NCBI GenBank assembly: GCA_024400455.1
Contig: JAKSMU010000009.1
Location: 1-64,000, forward strand
Length of the DNA stretch: 64,000 bases
DNA from: Bacteroidales bacterium
Lineage (GTDB): Bacteria > Bacteroidota > Bacteroidia > Bacteroidales > F082
Reading direction: 5' to 3'
The notes beneath the pieces were generated by a model that searched no databases, was not told the DNA's origin, and was given only the letters and a program-made list of their open reading frames with translations. The position numbers and the translations under genes are program-made. Of this stretch, positions 51,770 through 59,836 are shown piece by piece. Within the stretch, counting starts at the first letter, position 1. Every line of letters begins with the position of its first letter.

Positions 51770-53017
51770 TTACTTCGCTTTCAGTTCGTTTTCAAGTTGG
51801 GAAATACGTTCTTCCTGCTGGAGAATGTACAGCGTCAGCTCCTCGATTTTCTTCAGGAGGATGTTCTGCATTTCTTTCAACTCAATGCCGTTTTCCTTCA
51901 CTTCGGTCTCCGACGGCACATCCGGCAGATGGCGGTTGGTGCTGATGAATTGGCGTAGCTTATGGAGTGGCATCAGACTGTAGCCATCGTCAAAGACATA
52001 GTCGCTCCATTCGGTGACATATTTGATGAGCACCCTGTCGGTAAGGATTCCGCCCGAAACGGTCAGTTTGTAGTCGTCGGTTAACAAGTCCCTCGACACA
52101 TCGATGCCGACCCTGCCTCTAATCATCAGGCCATAGTTCTCAAGGGTGTTGTCGGTGTTGATGCCGATTTTGCCGTTCAAAGTCAACGGCAACTTGTTGT
52201 TTTCGGCGCCGCTGCTGATGCACATCTCGCCGTTTGTGCCTACGCTGATGCCGTGGTTGCCGTCGTGCAGCCTGATGAAGGTGCCATTCGTTTCGGGCTG
52301 CTTCGGCTCGAGGATGATGCCGGCATCTTCGCCCTCGTCGGAACGGATAATCATTTTGGCGTCAGTTTCACTTAATTCTTCTCCAGAAACATCTCCAATG
52401 GCGATTTTGCCTGTCATATCATTGACATCACCAACATTTCTAGGACCGAAAACAAGAAAGGTCGGTCTTGTGCTGTTGAAGCCGACCATGAAAGAATAGT
52501 TTATGGTATTCTCCAATTGGTAGGCACCTTGACTATTGCGATAGCCCTTTCCAAACAATATAGAATTATTGCCTGACACTGATAAATTTTCGCCGAAAGC
52601 CATGCTATAATCACTTGCTGTAATGTTTGAACTACCTACAATGAAACCGTTCATTCCTGATAAAATGTTATGATCTCCAAAAACCGCCGAACAAGGGCTG
52701 CTGCCATTGATAGTGTTATAACTTCCTGTCGCCAAAGAACAATTGGCGTTGATCGTGTTTTGCAAACCAATGGCGTTACCATAATTGACATCGTTGCCAA
52801 TTACATTGTTTTTTCCAGCGGCAAACGAGAAATTTCCTCCTATAGTATTGTTTCCCCCAATAGCTGCACTCCCTGAATTGTTTGGAACTGAATTTTCTAA
52901 ATTATCTACAGGATTGTAGATGTTTAATGATGTGCCTTCAACTGCATTTTGAGCATTGACACTGATTGGAAGCAGTAATCCAATAAGGATTAAAGCAGAA
53001 ATGATATATTTTTTCAT
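51770..53017 (-). CDS. YadA-head/tail-fibre-like protein
   Basis: 415 aa. Signal peptide 1-22 (ending VNAQ). Residues ~45-175 are short repeats of ~14-16 aa with a S-x-A-x-G pattern (GSAAIGGNNTIGG, FSFAAGKNNVIGN, CSLATGSYNTING), typical of YadA/Hep-Hag trimeric left-handed heads. A middle beta region (~190-330) is followed by a conserved Bacteroidota tail segment (MPLHKLRQFISTNRHLPDVPS) and a C-terminal coiled coil (~380-415, IEELTLYILQQEERISQLE). No T9SS sorting domain or YadA anchor is visible, so anchoring is unclear; trimerisation is predicted. It lies in the Rhs operon, 31 bp after a T9SS gene. The 153-bp gap to the next gene holds two GGGTTTTGTCAG repeats (51737-51765). Confidence 0.8.
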   Translation of the reverse strand: MKKYIISALILIGLLLPISVNAQNAVEGTSLNIYNPVDNLENSVPNNSGSAAIGGNNTIGGNFSFAAGKNNVIGNDVNYGNAIGLQNTINANCSLATGSYNTINGSSPCSAVFGDHNILSGMNGFIVGSSNITASDYSMAFGENLSVSGNNSILFGKGYRNSQGAYQLENTINYSFMVGFNSTRPTFLVFGPRNVGDVNDMTGKIAIGDVSGEELSETDAKMIIRSDEGEDAGIILEPKQPETNGTFIRLHDGNHGISVGTNGEMCISSGAENNKLPLTLNGKIGINTDNTLENYGLMIRGRVGIDVSRDLLTDDYKLTVSGGILTDRVLIKYVTEWSDYVFDDGYSLMPLHKLRQFISTNRHLPDVPSETEVKENGIELKEMQNILLKKIEELTLYILQQEERISQLENELKAK

Positions 53018-53048
53018 TTTATTTGCGTATTTTTAGATAAATGTAATA

Positions 53049-54626
53049 TTATTGTTTAATGAATTTTCCAGAAACGAGGACGTCACTTCCGGACACAATC
53101 TGGTAAGCATATACACCTGCTTCAAGGTTTTGCGTGTCGATTGTGATGAGATTCCCATTTTTGCCGATGTTGGAATCGAGGCATTTTTGGCCTATAACAT
53201 TGAAAATCCGGATTCGGGAAACATCGGGAGTGATTCCTTCGACAGGAATGTTCAGCGTGCCATTTGTCGGATTTGGGAAAGCCGTGCCATAGGTTTCGAC
53301 ATTCTGATGCTCGTCAACCACATCCCAAGTGATGACGATTTCATCGCGAAATACAGGGAGAACTTCATATCTCTGGAATCCTTCCCCTTGATAATTGCTG
53401 CCAGAGAACAAATCTATAGGGAGAAAACACCCATTCGGATAAAGAGGTACCGGCTGATCGCATACAAAACAGTAATCCTGCTTCTTTATCACCTTTCTTC
53501 CTAAAAGATTTAAGTCTTTGTCAACTAATGTGATATTCAGTTGATAGGTGTCATTCGCTGCCCACCACGAGCCACTGTAGGTGATGGCAAAAATGGTTGA
53601 ATCATTTACATAAGCCGTATTCACACTGTAAGGAGCCCAATTGGTAGAGTCAGCGCACGGCAGATGAAGTTCTGCGGTCAATTGACAGTTAGAGTCCAAT
53701 TTGAATTTATGGAGCGAGTGCTGGTAAAGGACATCGTTGCCAGTTCCCGTATGCCATTCCATATCGATAATCAACTGGTTTCCATCATACCAATGGCCAT
53801 CGCATCTGGCATCAGAACATGTAACGCCATTGTGGACGGGTCTTATCCTAAACTTTTTTTCAACATTCAAGTTGCTATCAACAATCCAGTAAAATTCACC
53901 ACTTGATCCAACGGTAAGACAGGCTAAATTATTTTCGTTTGGTGTCTTAAAGAGTCTATCAACATAGTAAAATCCAGATTCCGAAAAGATAGTGTTCGAG
54001 CGAAGCGTATCCCCCATATCGTCAAACTCATAAAACCGAAAGTTTCGCACATAATATCCTACGGGTGGAATCGAAACGAAATAAGCAGGCTCGGATACCA
54101 AAACTACATTTCCCACGTCGTTTTTGGCACACCAAAGGTGTCCGTTACGGAAAGGATCGTCGTGATAAATTCCTCCATATCCTCCGACATCAGTCCGAAA
54201 AGTTTTGGTATGCAAAAGATTTAGTTCATTATCAAAAACATCAGCCCTCAGATACCTTTGGTAAAGCGATGTGTCAGCGTGCAAACTGTCGTCGTACAAG
54301 CCAAATACAATGAAACCACCGTTGTCAAGCTGTGTACCACAGAGATATTTCATATCCATGCCTTCGACCTGAATTTCACGCATAACCGAATTTCCATCGG
54401 CATCCACCTTCGCGACTACACCCTTACAGTAACGGGTGTAGTCGGAAGATTCTGATGTGCGCCCTACGGCTAACATGGCGCTACCATTGTCAGCTGAAAA
54501 ACATTCGGCGGGTGTCATTGTCCGGCCTTCGGGGATGTCAAATTCCGTCAGCCAAACCTGTGATAACAGATTCTGTGGAATGAACAGAAATACAAGCATC
54601 CAGATATTGTTATGGAAGCGTTTCAT
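53049..54626 (-). CDS. T9SS type A sorting-domain protein
   Basis: 525 aa from the ATG at 54624-54626, which shares one base with the TGA of the upstream gene (TGATG), so translation is coupled; a GTG one codon earlier is less likely. Signal peptide 1-23 (ending LLSQ). Residues ~25-430 are beta-rich with repeated short strands typical of a secreted propeller (MLAVGRT, GGFIVFGLYDD, NLACLTVGS). The C-terminal ~85 residues are a T9SS sorting domain (FPNPTNGTLNI, LEAGVYAYQI). No enzyme motif recognised. It is the second gene of the Rhs operon; a surface-exposed accessory function is inferred. Confidence 0.85.
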   Translation of the reverse strand: MKRFHNNIWMLVFLFIPQNLLSQVWLTEFDIPEGRTMTPAECFSADNGSAMLAVGRTSESSDYTRYCKGVVAKVDADGNSVMREIQVEGMDMKYLCGTQLDNGGFIVFGLYDDSLHADTSLYQRYLRADVFDNELNLLHTKTFRTDVGGYGGIYHDDPFRNGHLWCAKNDVGNVVLVSEPAYFVSIPPVGYYVRNFRFYEFDDMGDTLRSNTIFSESGFYYVDRLFKTPNENNLACLTVGSSGEFYWIVDSNLNVEKKFRIRPVHNGVTCSDARCDGHWYDGNQLIIDMEWHTGTGNDVLYQHSLHKFKLDSNCQLTAELHLPCADSTNWAPYSVNTAYVNDSTIFAITYSGSWWAANDTYQLNITLVDKDLNLLGRKVIKKQDYCFVCDQPVPLYPNGCFLPIDLFSGSNYQGEGFQRYEVLPVFRDEIVITWDVVDEHQNVETYGTAFPNPTNGTLNIPVEGITPDVSRIRIFNVIGQKCLDSNIGKNGNLITIDTQNLEAGVYAYQIVSGSDVLVSGKFIKQ

Positions 54627-55684
54627 CACAATTCCGCTTTTATTATGGAACCTTGACCAACAAGTAACTGCACACCATAGCTTGCTGTTGTTTTATGCCA
54701 GATTTCATCATACACATTATTGCCGCGATCAGTAGAATATGCAATTATTTCAACATTGAAGAATACATGCGTTGAAGGAATAACGCCATTTTCATTCGCT
54801 AAATAGTTGAAAATGTGATACCTTTCACCCCAATAATGGAAATTCAATTGTTCTGAGTTCAACCATTCCTCTTCAGTTGTAGGATGATTGACATAAAATT
54901 CACAATAAGAATCGGGAACACTAAAGCCTGGGCGCGAAAAAGGATAAAAGTTTGCATCTTTAGATGAGGTTTTTTTAATAATATTCGTGTAAACATAGGA
55001 ATATCCATTAGGAGCTTGAGGGACAGCCAACTGGTTGATCCAATAAGTCAGTTTGGTCGCAGCATTGCCTTCTTCATGGTTTGGACCTCCATTTTCTTTG
55101 CAAGCATGCCATCTTTCCCCTTCCTCAAAAGGACCCATCCATTGGACTGGCGGTTCAACAGGTGGCTGCACACCTCTCACGCTGCCTTGCACAGTGTGAA
55201 GGTTGACTGAAAGCGTGTTGCCATGCAGTTCGCCGGCCTCCACATCGAGAATCAGGAACTGCTTGTCGGACAGTTCGGCGGCATGATAGAGCGCGGAAAC
55301 CGTCTCATACATTCTTCCGTAGAACAGCGTGAGGTCGGTCATCAGCACCCTTCCATTGTTGACAGGCAGCTGAAGCGTCGTGTCGTACGAAATGGTACGG
55401 CTGTAAGATAATTCAGGATAGGCATAGGTGAAATTGAAGAGAGCCTCAATGTCGTAGATGGCATCGTCGATGCTTTCCGTCTCACCGTCTTTCACGGCAG
55501 GATTGGCCTTGTAATACTCAATCCGGCTTTTGAAAGCGTTGACATGGTCGATGACCGCCTGGGTCTCCGGCGGGTTCCGATTAAAGTTGTCAGCCTGAGG
55601 TTCGTTCTCCTTTTTGCAGGCGAACATGATGACGGCCACGCTGGCGATGGCCAATGATATGAAAGTGAGAGAAAATCTTTTCAT
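54626..55684 (-). CDS. hypothetical lipoprotein, first gene of the Rhs operon
   Basis: 352 aa. The signal peptide ends in a lipobox (IMFAC) followed by K-K-E-N-E. The mature part has a helical N-terminal third (~35-75, HVNAFKSRIEYYKANP), then mixed sequence with W-H-A-C-K-E-N-G-G near 190. No family recognised. It is the first gene of the operon leading to the full-length Rhs gene; its stop overlaps the start of the next gene by one base. The closest promoter match lies ~345 nt upstream, behind three hairpins. Function unknown. Confidence 0.78.
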   Translation of the reverse strand: MKRFSLTFISLAIASVAVIMFACKKENEPQADNFNRNPPETQAVIDHVNAFKSRIEYYKANPAVKDGETESIDDAIYDIEALFNFTYAYPELSYSRTISYDTTLQLPVNNGRVLMTDLTLFYGRMYETVSALYHAAELSDKQFLILDVEAGELHGNTLSVNLHTVQGSVRGVQPPVEPPVQWMGPFEEGERWHACKENGGPNHEEGNAATKLTYWINQLAVPQAPNGYSYVYTNIIKKTSSKDANFYPFSRPGFSVPDSYCEFYVNHPTTEEEWLNSEQLNFHYWGERYHIFNYLANENGVIPSTHVFFNVEIIAYSTDRGNNVYDEIWHKTTASYGVQLLVGQGSIIKAEL

Positions 55685-55763
55685 AGTAATAATGTTTGTT
55701 GAATTGTTAATGCTAAAAATTACTGGACAATTTATAAACTGCCTGTGCTTTTTGCTTCTGTAT

Positions 55764-55895
55764 GTCCATCCTTGGGTGGACGCTGAAGCTGTTCAACAAA
55801 TCGGTGGCTTGCCGTCCTAAGTGCTACACCTTAAAATATGATGCGTGGGGTGCATCATTGTCTTCGCCATCGGAAACTGCGGCTAAATGGCGAAG
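55764..55895 (-). other. structured 5' leader of the Rhs operon
   Basis: Three hairpins lie in the leader: GTCCATCC/GGGTGGAC at 55764-55781, ATGATGC/GCATCAT at 55838-55858 and CTTCGCCAT/ATGGCGAAG at 55862-55895 (perfect 9-bp stem, 16-nt loop). The region has no conserved reading frame that I can support. It may be a regulatory leader or a small RNA. Confidence 0.45.
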
Positions 55896-56028
55896 CCGTC
55901 ATTTGGGTCTCTTCTTCTTGCAGAGCCAAATTTTCGACAAAACAAAACTTTCCCCATTTTCGGGAGAGGTGAGTGAGGATGATATGAAGCAACTTGCTTT
56001 CATGGTTCTCGCTTTGTTTTATCGGCTA

Positions 56029-56036
56029 CAAAGTTA
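56029..56036 (-). promoter_or_regulatory. -7 box of the Rhs operon
   Basis: Minus-strand TAACTTTG matches TAnnTTTG; no better match is nearer to the first gene at 55684. Confidence 0.4.
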
Positions 56037-56130
56037 TAAAAAGAAAAACCTTCATGTCAAGGAAAAAATGAGGTTTTTTATAAAAAGATGTAAAAGGATA
56101 TAAATATCAATAAGTTGGGAAGGAGTGTTG

Positions 56131-56196
56131 GGTGGAGAGTGGAAAGTGGAAAGTGGAGAGTTGAGAGTTGAGAGTGGAAAGTTGAAAGTGGAAAGT
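56131..56196. repeat. heptamer tandem repeat (GTGGAAA/GTTGAGA)
   Basis: About nine copies of a 7-bp unit varying between AGAGTGG, AAAGTGG, AGAGTTG and AAAGTTG. Noncoding, in a gene-free stretch. Confidence 0.8.
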
Positions 56197-56282
56197 TTTT
56201 TCGTGCTAACGGGATTTCGTGCTATCGTGCTATCGAGAGGGACGGGTGAATGGTGTTGGGTGTTGGGTGACGGGTGAATGGG

Positions 56283-56364
56283 TTACAGGGTTTTGAGGTA
56301 TTGGGAAGAGTAGTCTTTGATGTATTGGATGAGTTCTTGGGATTCGATGATTTGGATGGGGGAC
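56283..56364 (-). pseudogene. possible remnant of a protein C-terminus
   Basis: A short minus-strand frame reads PIQIIESQELIQYIKDYSSQ and ends at the TAA 56283-56285. Its helical, protein-like composition contrasts with the flanking repeats, but it is closed by a stop a few codons upstream. It could be the end of a decayed gene; no family can be assigned. Confidence 0.25.
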
Positions 56365-56445
56365 TATTTACCTGTTGGCACAAACAAAAGCAAGGAAAGT
56401 GATTATTTTGTCGGAATATGCCAAACGTCCAAGTACCAAAACCAT

Positions 56446-56594
56446 ACCCGCCCTATACCCGCTCCGTACTTCGTTCAATGCTTGTTCATACTTCGCTCAA
56501 TGCTCATCCAATCAAAGGAATTGGACAAGCTGTGTGTCAGGATATTACAAATAACGATTGGAGTACGGAGAGAACCTTGGGAGGCAACAGGCCG
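56446..56594. repeat. two-copy structured intergenic element, copy B
   Basis: Partner of 32923-33080; about 12 bp shorter because a segment after CTCCGTAC is missing. The outer arms CTCCGTAC/GTACGGAG and the inner hairpin ATCCAAT/ATTGGA are kept. Confidence 0.75.
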
Positions 56595-56631
56595 TCCCCA
56601 GACATGCTTCTGCACATGGCATTTCCCATCC

Positions 56632-56787
56632 GTTTAACATTTTAACATTTAACATTTCGAAGTGTCAGCAACGCCAAAATAATTTCTCTAGTTAGAGAAA
56701 AAAATTTTCCTAGTTAGAGAAAAAAATTACGCCTTTTTCGCATGCGGCTGTCATGATGTTAAACGTTAAATGTTAAATCGTTAAATC
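56632..56787. repeat. inverted TTTAACATT repeats around a tandem AT-rich core
   Basis: Left arm 56632-56657 (TTTAACATTTTAACATTTAAC type) and right arm 56757-56787 (its reverse complement type, AAATGTTAAA) bracket ~100 bp containing two copies of CTAGTTAGAGAAAAAAATT at 56688-56730. The rest of 56788-57242 has no gene; two overlapping frames at ~56950-57205 are low-complexity. Confidence 0.65.
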
Positions 56788-57061
56788 CATCATCTAACGT
56801 CTTCTTCATTCAACACACAACCATCATAATTTCAATTATTTACCATCATATTCCTTCTCTTTTTTCTTCCAAACTTCAAAACATCGAATTTATCACATAA
56901 ACGCAAAAAACGGCAACAAATCATCAATTTTCCGCATTTTACACCCTATTTTTCATTCCGATTTAACGTTTTGCAAAGTGGGGAAAAAACAATTTCCGTT
57001 ATAGGCTTAAAAGACATGCGCAACACGAAAAAAAACTCCGAATTTACGGGTGTCACATCAC

Positions 57062-57158
57062 AAGGCAAATCCCGAACAAAACTCGAAGGAATCTCGAACG
57101 GATCCCGAAGGCATCCCGAAGAAAACTCGAACAAAACTCGAACAAAACTCGAAGGATT
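57062..57158. repeat. degenerate CTCGAAC/CCCGAAG tandem repeat
   Basis: About nine copies of an 11-12-bp unit of the type AAAACTCGAAC or ATCCCGAAGG; the last three are perfect AACAAAACTCGA units. Noncoding. Confidence 0.75.
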
Positions 57159-57242
57159 GAAGCCGGAAAATAAGGTCAAAGCGTGGCAAAATCCAATTTG
57201 CATATAAATGCCAAAATTCGACCAACATCAACATTTTTTTCT

Positions 57243-57250
57243 TATTTTTG
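57243..57250 (+). promoter_or_regulatory. -7 box of the 49-aa gene and PrsW operon
   Basis: TATTTTTG, 20 nt before the ATG at 57271; an AGAAGGGAAA ribosome site follows. Confidence 0.6.
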
Positions 57251-57270
57251 CGAACAAATCAGAAGGGAAA

Positions 57271-57420
57271 ATGTCTGCTAAAAAGAAAAGTAAACCTAAG
57301 ATAGAAACACATCTTCCAAAGGAGAAGAAACAATCGTCAGTCGGTGGATTCACAAAGATTCTGCTTTGGGTGCTCATTCTTTTCGCAGCATCAATCATCA
57401 TCAGTTACCTAATTTCTTAA
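57271..57420 (+). CDS. small membrane protein, 49 aa
   Basis: Chosen start is the ATG at 57271, preceded by AGAAGGGAAA and a TAnnTTTG box; a longer frame from 57208 would begin upstream of the promoter. The first ~25 residues are Lys-rich (MSAKKKSKPKIETHL, PKEKKQ), followed by one transmembrane helix (ILLWVLILFAASIIISYLI) at the C-terminus, so the basic part faces the cytosol. It ends 4 bp before the PrsW-like gene and is surely co-transcribed. Function unknown; a partner of the protease is possible. Confidence 0.72.
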   Translation: MSAKKKSKPKIETHLPKEKKQSSVGGFTKILLWVLILFAASIIISYLIS

Positions 57421-57424
57421 AACC

Positions 57425-58204
57425 ATGGATTTTCTGTTACTTGGAGTGTCGGTTTTGCCTGTCATCGTCCTAATGATATACATCTATAGGCAAGATAAAT
57501 TTCAAAAAGAGCCACTCGGATTGCTGATAAAGGCTTTTATCGGCGGCATTCTTTGCATCCCGCTCGATTTCGTTGCCGTCGACCTCATCAATATGATTTT
57601 CTACAGCGAGACGCCTTTTTATTCCGCCTTTTTCGAAGCAGGAATCCCCGAAGAATTATGCAAATTCATCATCCTTTTCCTTGTCATCTGGCGCCGAAAA
57701 GAGTTCGACGAATACATGGACGGCATTGTATACGCCACATTTGTCGGTTTGGGCTTCGCCTGCGTTGAAAACATTTTATATGTGTTCAACTACGGAATTC
57801 AGACTGGCATCGTCAGGGCCGTGCTTTCCGTTCCAGGCCATTTCCTTTTCGCCGTCGTGATGGGCTATTTCTTTTCATTGGCCAAATTCAACGAAAAAGG
57901 CCGCACCAAAAACCTGATCCTCAGCTTTGGATGCGCAGCATTGGCTCACGGGCTTTTCGACTGGCTGCTCATGATTCAGGAATTCCTCACCCCAGCCATC
58001 GCAACCGCAATTTATGCCGTATTCATTTGGGGCGACATCAAGCTGTGGAAACTCGGACTGAAATTCATCAAAAAGCAACAGGAACTGACACAAAACCAAA
58101 CCATTCCAACAGATGAAGAATACGCTGAAGCAGAAATACCCGTTAATGAAAGTGACGAACCCGAATATAAACATATCGATTGGCACGCGGGCGAAAAGGA
58201 TTAA
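57425..58204 (+). CDS. PrsW-family intramembrane metalloprotease
   Basis: 259 aa, with about eight hydrophobic helices. The family motifs are present: E-E-L-C-K (EExxK) near residue 77, GFACVENILY (ENxxY) near 117, and SVPGHFLFA with a conserved His near 140, plus ALAHGLFDW near 178. These form the putative active site of the CAAX/PrsW (abortive-infection) superfamily. B. subtilis PrsW cleaves an anti-sigma factor; the substrate here is unknown. The C-terminal ~35 residues are acidic and cytosolic. It is downstream of a 49-aa membrane protein by 4 bp. Confidence 0.9.
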   Translation: MDFLLLGVSVLPVIVLMIYIYRQDKFQKEPLGLLIKAFIGGILCIPLDFVAVDLINMIFYSETPFYSAFFEAGIPEELCKFIILFLVIWRRKEFDEYMDGIVYATFVGLGFACVENILYVFNYGIQTGIVRAVLSVPGHFLFAVVMGYFFSLAKFNEKGRTKNLILSFGCAALAHGLFDWLLMIQEFLTPAIATAIYAVFIWGDIKLWKLGLKFIKKQQELTQNQTIPTDEEYAEAEIPVNESDEPEYKHIDWHAGEKD

Positions 58205-58208
58205 TTTG

Positions 58209-58216
58209 TACTTTTG
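58209..58216 (+). promoter_or_regulatory. -7 box of ychF-like gene
   Basis: TACTTTTG, matching TAnnTTTG, 24 nt before the ATG at 58241. Confidence 0.55.
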
Positions 58217-58240
58217 CAACAATTATAAACATCAAATATT

Positions 58241-59311
58241 ATGGCATTAAATTGTGGAATCATCGGTTTGTCGAGCACTGGCAAGACTACCATATTCAAT
58301 TGCATATCAAACACTAAGGCAGAAATCGGATTTGCATCGAAGTCGAACATCGGCATGTGCGAAGTCGTCGACGACCGTCTGAAACTGATTGACAACATCT
58401 CACATTCAAAGCGCATCGTCCCTGCAACGGTCGAAATCGTGGATTTGCCAGGCCTGAGCAAAGGCGGTCAAGGCGTGGGTAACAAACTGCTGGCCGAAGT
58501 GCAGACCATGGATGCTCTCATCCACGTTTTGCGCTGCTTCGAGGACCCGAACATTCCGCACAGCGAAGGCAGCATCGACCCCGTCCGCGACATGGAACTC
58601 GTCGACCTTGAACTGCAAGTGCGCGACCTCGACCTCGTCACCCGCAAGCTGCAACGTGTGGAAAAACTGCTGAAAAACGGCGAAAAAGACAACAAGAAAG
58701 CCTTCGAAGTGCTGACGGTTTACAAGGAAGTGCTTGAAAATCTCGGCAACGCACGCGACGCCAAAGTCGCCGAAGAAGACAAGAAATATGTGCAAGACAT
58801 CCAGCTGCTGACGGCAAAACCCATCATTTACGTCTGCAACGTCGATGATGCTTCGGCAACGACCGGCAACAAGTATTCCGATGCCGTAAAGGCCGCCTTG
58901 AAAGAAGGCCAGGACATGCTGATTATCGCAGGCAAACTGGAAGCCGAAATCGCTGAACTCGATGCCGACGACCGTGCCCTCTTCATGGAAGACGCAGGAT
59001 TGACAGAACCTGGCGTAAACAAACTGGTTCGCACTGCCTATCACACCCTTAACCTTCATTCTTTCTTCACCACCGGCCCCGACGAAACCCGTGCCTGGAC
59101 CATTCACGTGGGCGACACCGCTCCTATCGCCGCTGGCGCCATTCACTCCGACCTGCAACGTGGATTCATCCGCGCCGAAGTCATGAGCACCGAAGACTTC
59201 CTGCAATACAAGTCGGAAGCCGCCGTTAAGGAAGCCGGCAAGTTCCGCGTCGAAGGAAAGACATACGTCGTGCAGGATGGGGATATACTGAATATTAGAT
59301 TTAATGTGTGA
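58241..59311 (+). CDS. ychF: YchF/Obg-family ATPase with non-canonical P-loop
   Basis: 356 aa. The P-loop is G9-L-S-S-T-G-K-T16, where typical YchF proteins have GLPNVGKS, and the usual NFPFCTI(E/D)PN switch region is replaced by FASKSNIGMCEV. The G3 motif is DLPGLSKGGQGVGNK and the C-terminal TGS/DUF933 domain is intact (HSFFTTGPDETRAWTI, AAGAIHSDLQRGFIRAEV, DGDILNIRFNV). YchF proteins are ribosome-associated ATPases; the G4 region (YVCNVDD) keeps the Asn of the family's altered NxxE site. Codon use is that of a well-expressed gene. I recall a similar STGKT variant in other Bacteroidota, so it may be a lineage-specific form rather than a defective one. Confidence 0.88.
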   Translation: MALNCGIIGLSSTGKTTIFNCISNTKAEIGFASKSNIGMCEVVDDRLKLIDNISHSKRIVPATVEIVDLPGLSKGGQGVGNKLLAEVQTMDALIHVLRCFEDPNIPHSEGSIDPVRDMELVDLELQVRDLDLVTRKLQRVEKLLKNGEKDNKKAFEVLTVYKEVLENLGNARDAKVAEEDKKYVQDIQLLTAKPIIYVCNVDDASATTGNKYSDAVKAALKEGQDMLIIAGKLEAEIAELDADDRALFMEDAGLTEPGVNKLVRTAYHTLNLHSFFTTGPDETRAWTIHVGDTAPIAAGAIHSDLQRGFIRAEVMSTEDFLQYKSEAAVKEAGKFRVEGKTYVVQDGDILNIRFNV

Positions 59312-59326
59312 TTTCATATTGAATAT

Positions 59327-59360
59327 AAGCCACAGATTTCGCTGATTTCGCTGATTATGT
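59327..59360. repeat. left inverted repeat of the GxxExxY unit
   Basis: Contains CACAGATTTCGCTGATTTCG and CTGATTA; nearly the reverse complement of 59837-59870. A further related copy, TTTCACTGATTAAAA, is at 59385-59399, and a GACGC-AA-GCGTC hairpin lies between. Confidence 0.75.
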
Positions 59361-59408
59361 TATTTTTGGACGCAAGCGTCTTTATTTCACTGATTAAAAC
59401 TTCTCGAA

Positions 59409-59828
59409 ATGGCCAAAGAAGAATACTTATTTTCCAAAGAGACCTATAAAATTATAGGTGCTGCGATGGAAGTCCATAGGCATTTAGGTCCTGGATTTTT
59501 GGAATCAGTGTATCAGGAAGCATTGGAAAGGAAATTAAATTTGCAAGGTATTCCTTTTGTCGCTCAGCAAAAAATACAAATTGAATACAAAGGAGAAAAA
59601 TTAAATCAATATTACATCGCCGATTTGATTTGCTACGACAAAATCATAGTCGAGCTCAAAGCGATTTCATGTATTCTTCCCATTCACGAAGCTCAAGTCA
59701 TCAATTATCTGACTGCTACCGATTTAAAAGTTGGATTACTTCTAAATTTCGGCGAAACCAGTTTATACCACCAACGAATTATACACACGCACAAACGTCC
59801 TCCAATCAGCGTCAATTCATCGCTTTAG
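59409..59828 (+). CDS. GxxExxY protein (PD-(D/E)xK superfamily)
   Basis: 139 aa. The name-giving motif is G29-F-L-E32-S-V-Y35, following MEVHRHLGPG. A PD-(D/E)xK nuclease-like core is visible: Asp72 in YIADLICYD and E82-L-K84 in VELKAI, with Gln94 downstream (HEAQVINYL). The family (TIGR04256/PDDEXK_3) is widespread and often multi-copy in Bacteroidota; its activity is not established. The gene is A/T-richer than its neighbours and sits alone between ychF and idi, enclosed by ~33-bp inverted repeats, which suggests it moved in as a unit. No second gene and no transposase are present. Confidence 0.92.
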   Translation: MAKEEYLFSKETYKIIGAAMEVHRHLGPGFLESVYQEALERKLNLQGIPFVAQQKIQIEYKGEKLNQYYIADLICYDKIIVELKAISCILPIHEAQVINYLTATDLKVGLLLNFGETSLYHQRIIHTHKRPPISVNSSL

Positions 59829-59836
59829 CGACCACA

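Noticed and set aside
55762..56103. 113-codon plus-strand frame upstream of the toxin operon
   Set aside because: It reads through three hairpins of the opposite strand's leader and has no recognisable domain.
56946..57207. Two overlapping frames (85 and 78 codons) on opposite strands
   Set aside because: Both translate the CTCGAAC tandem repeat; low complexity and a promoter for the next gene lies just beyond.
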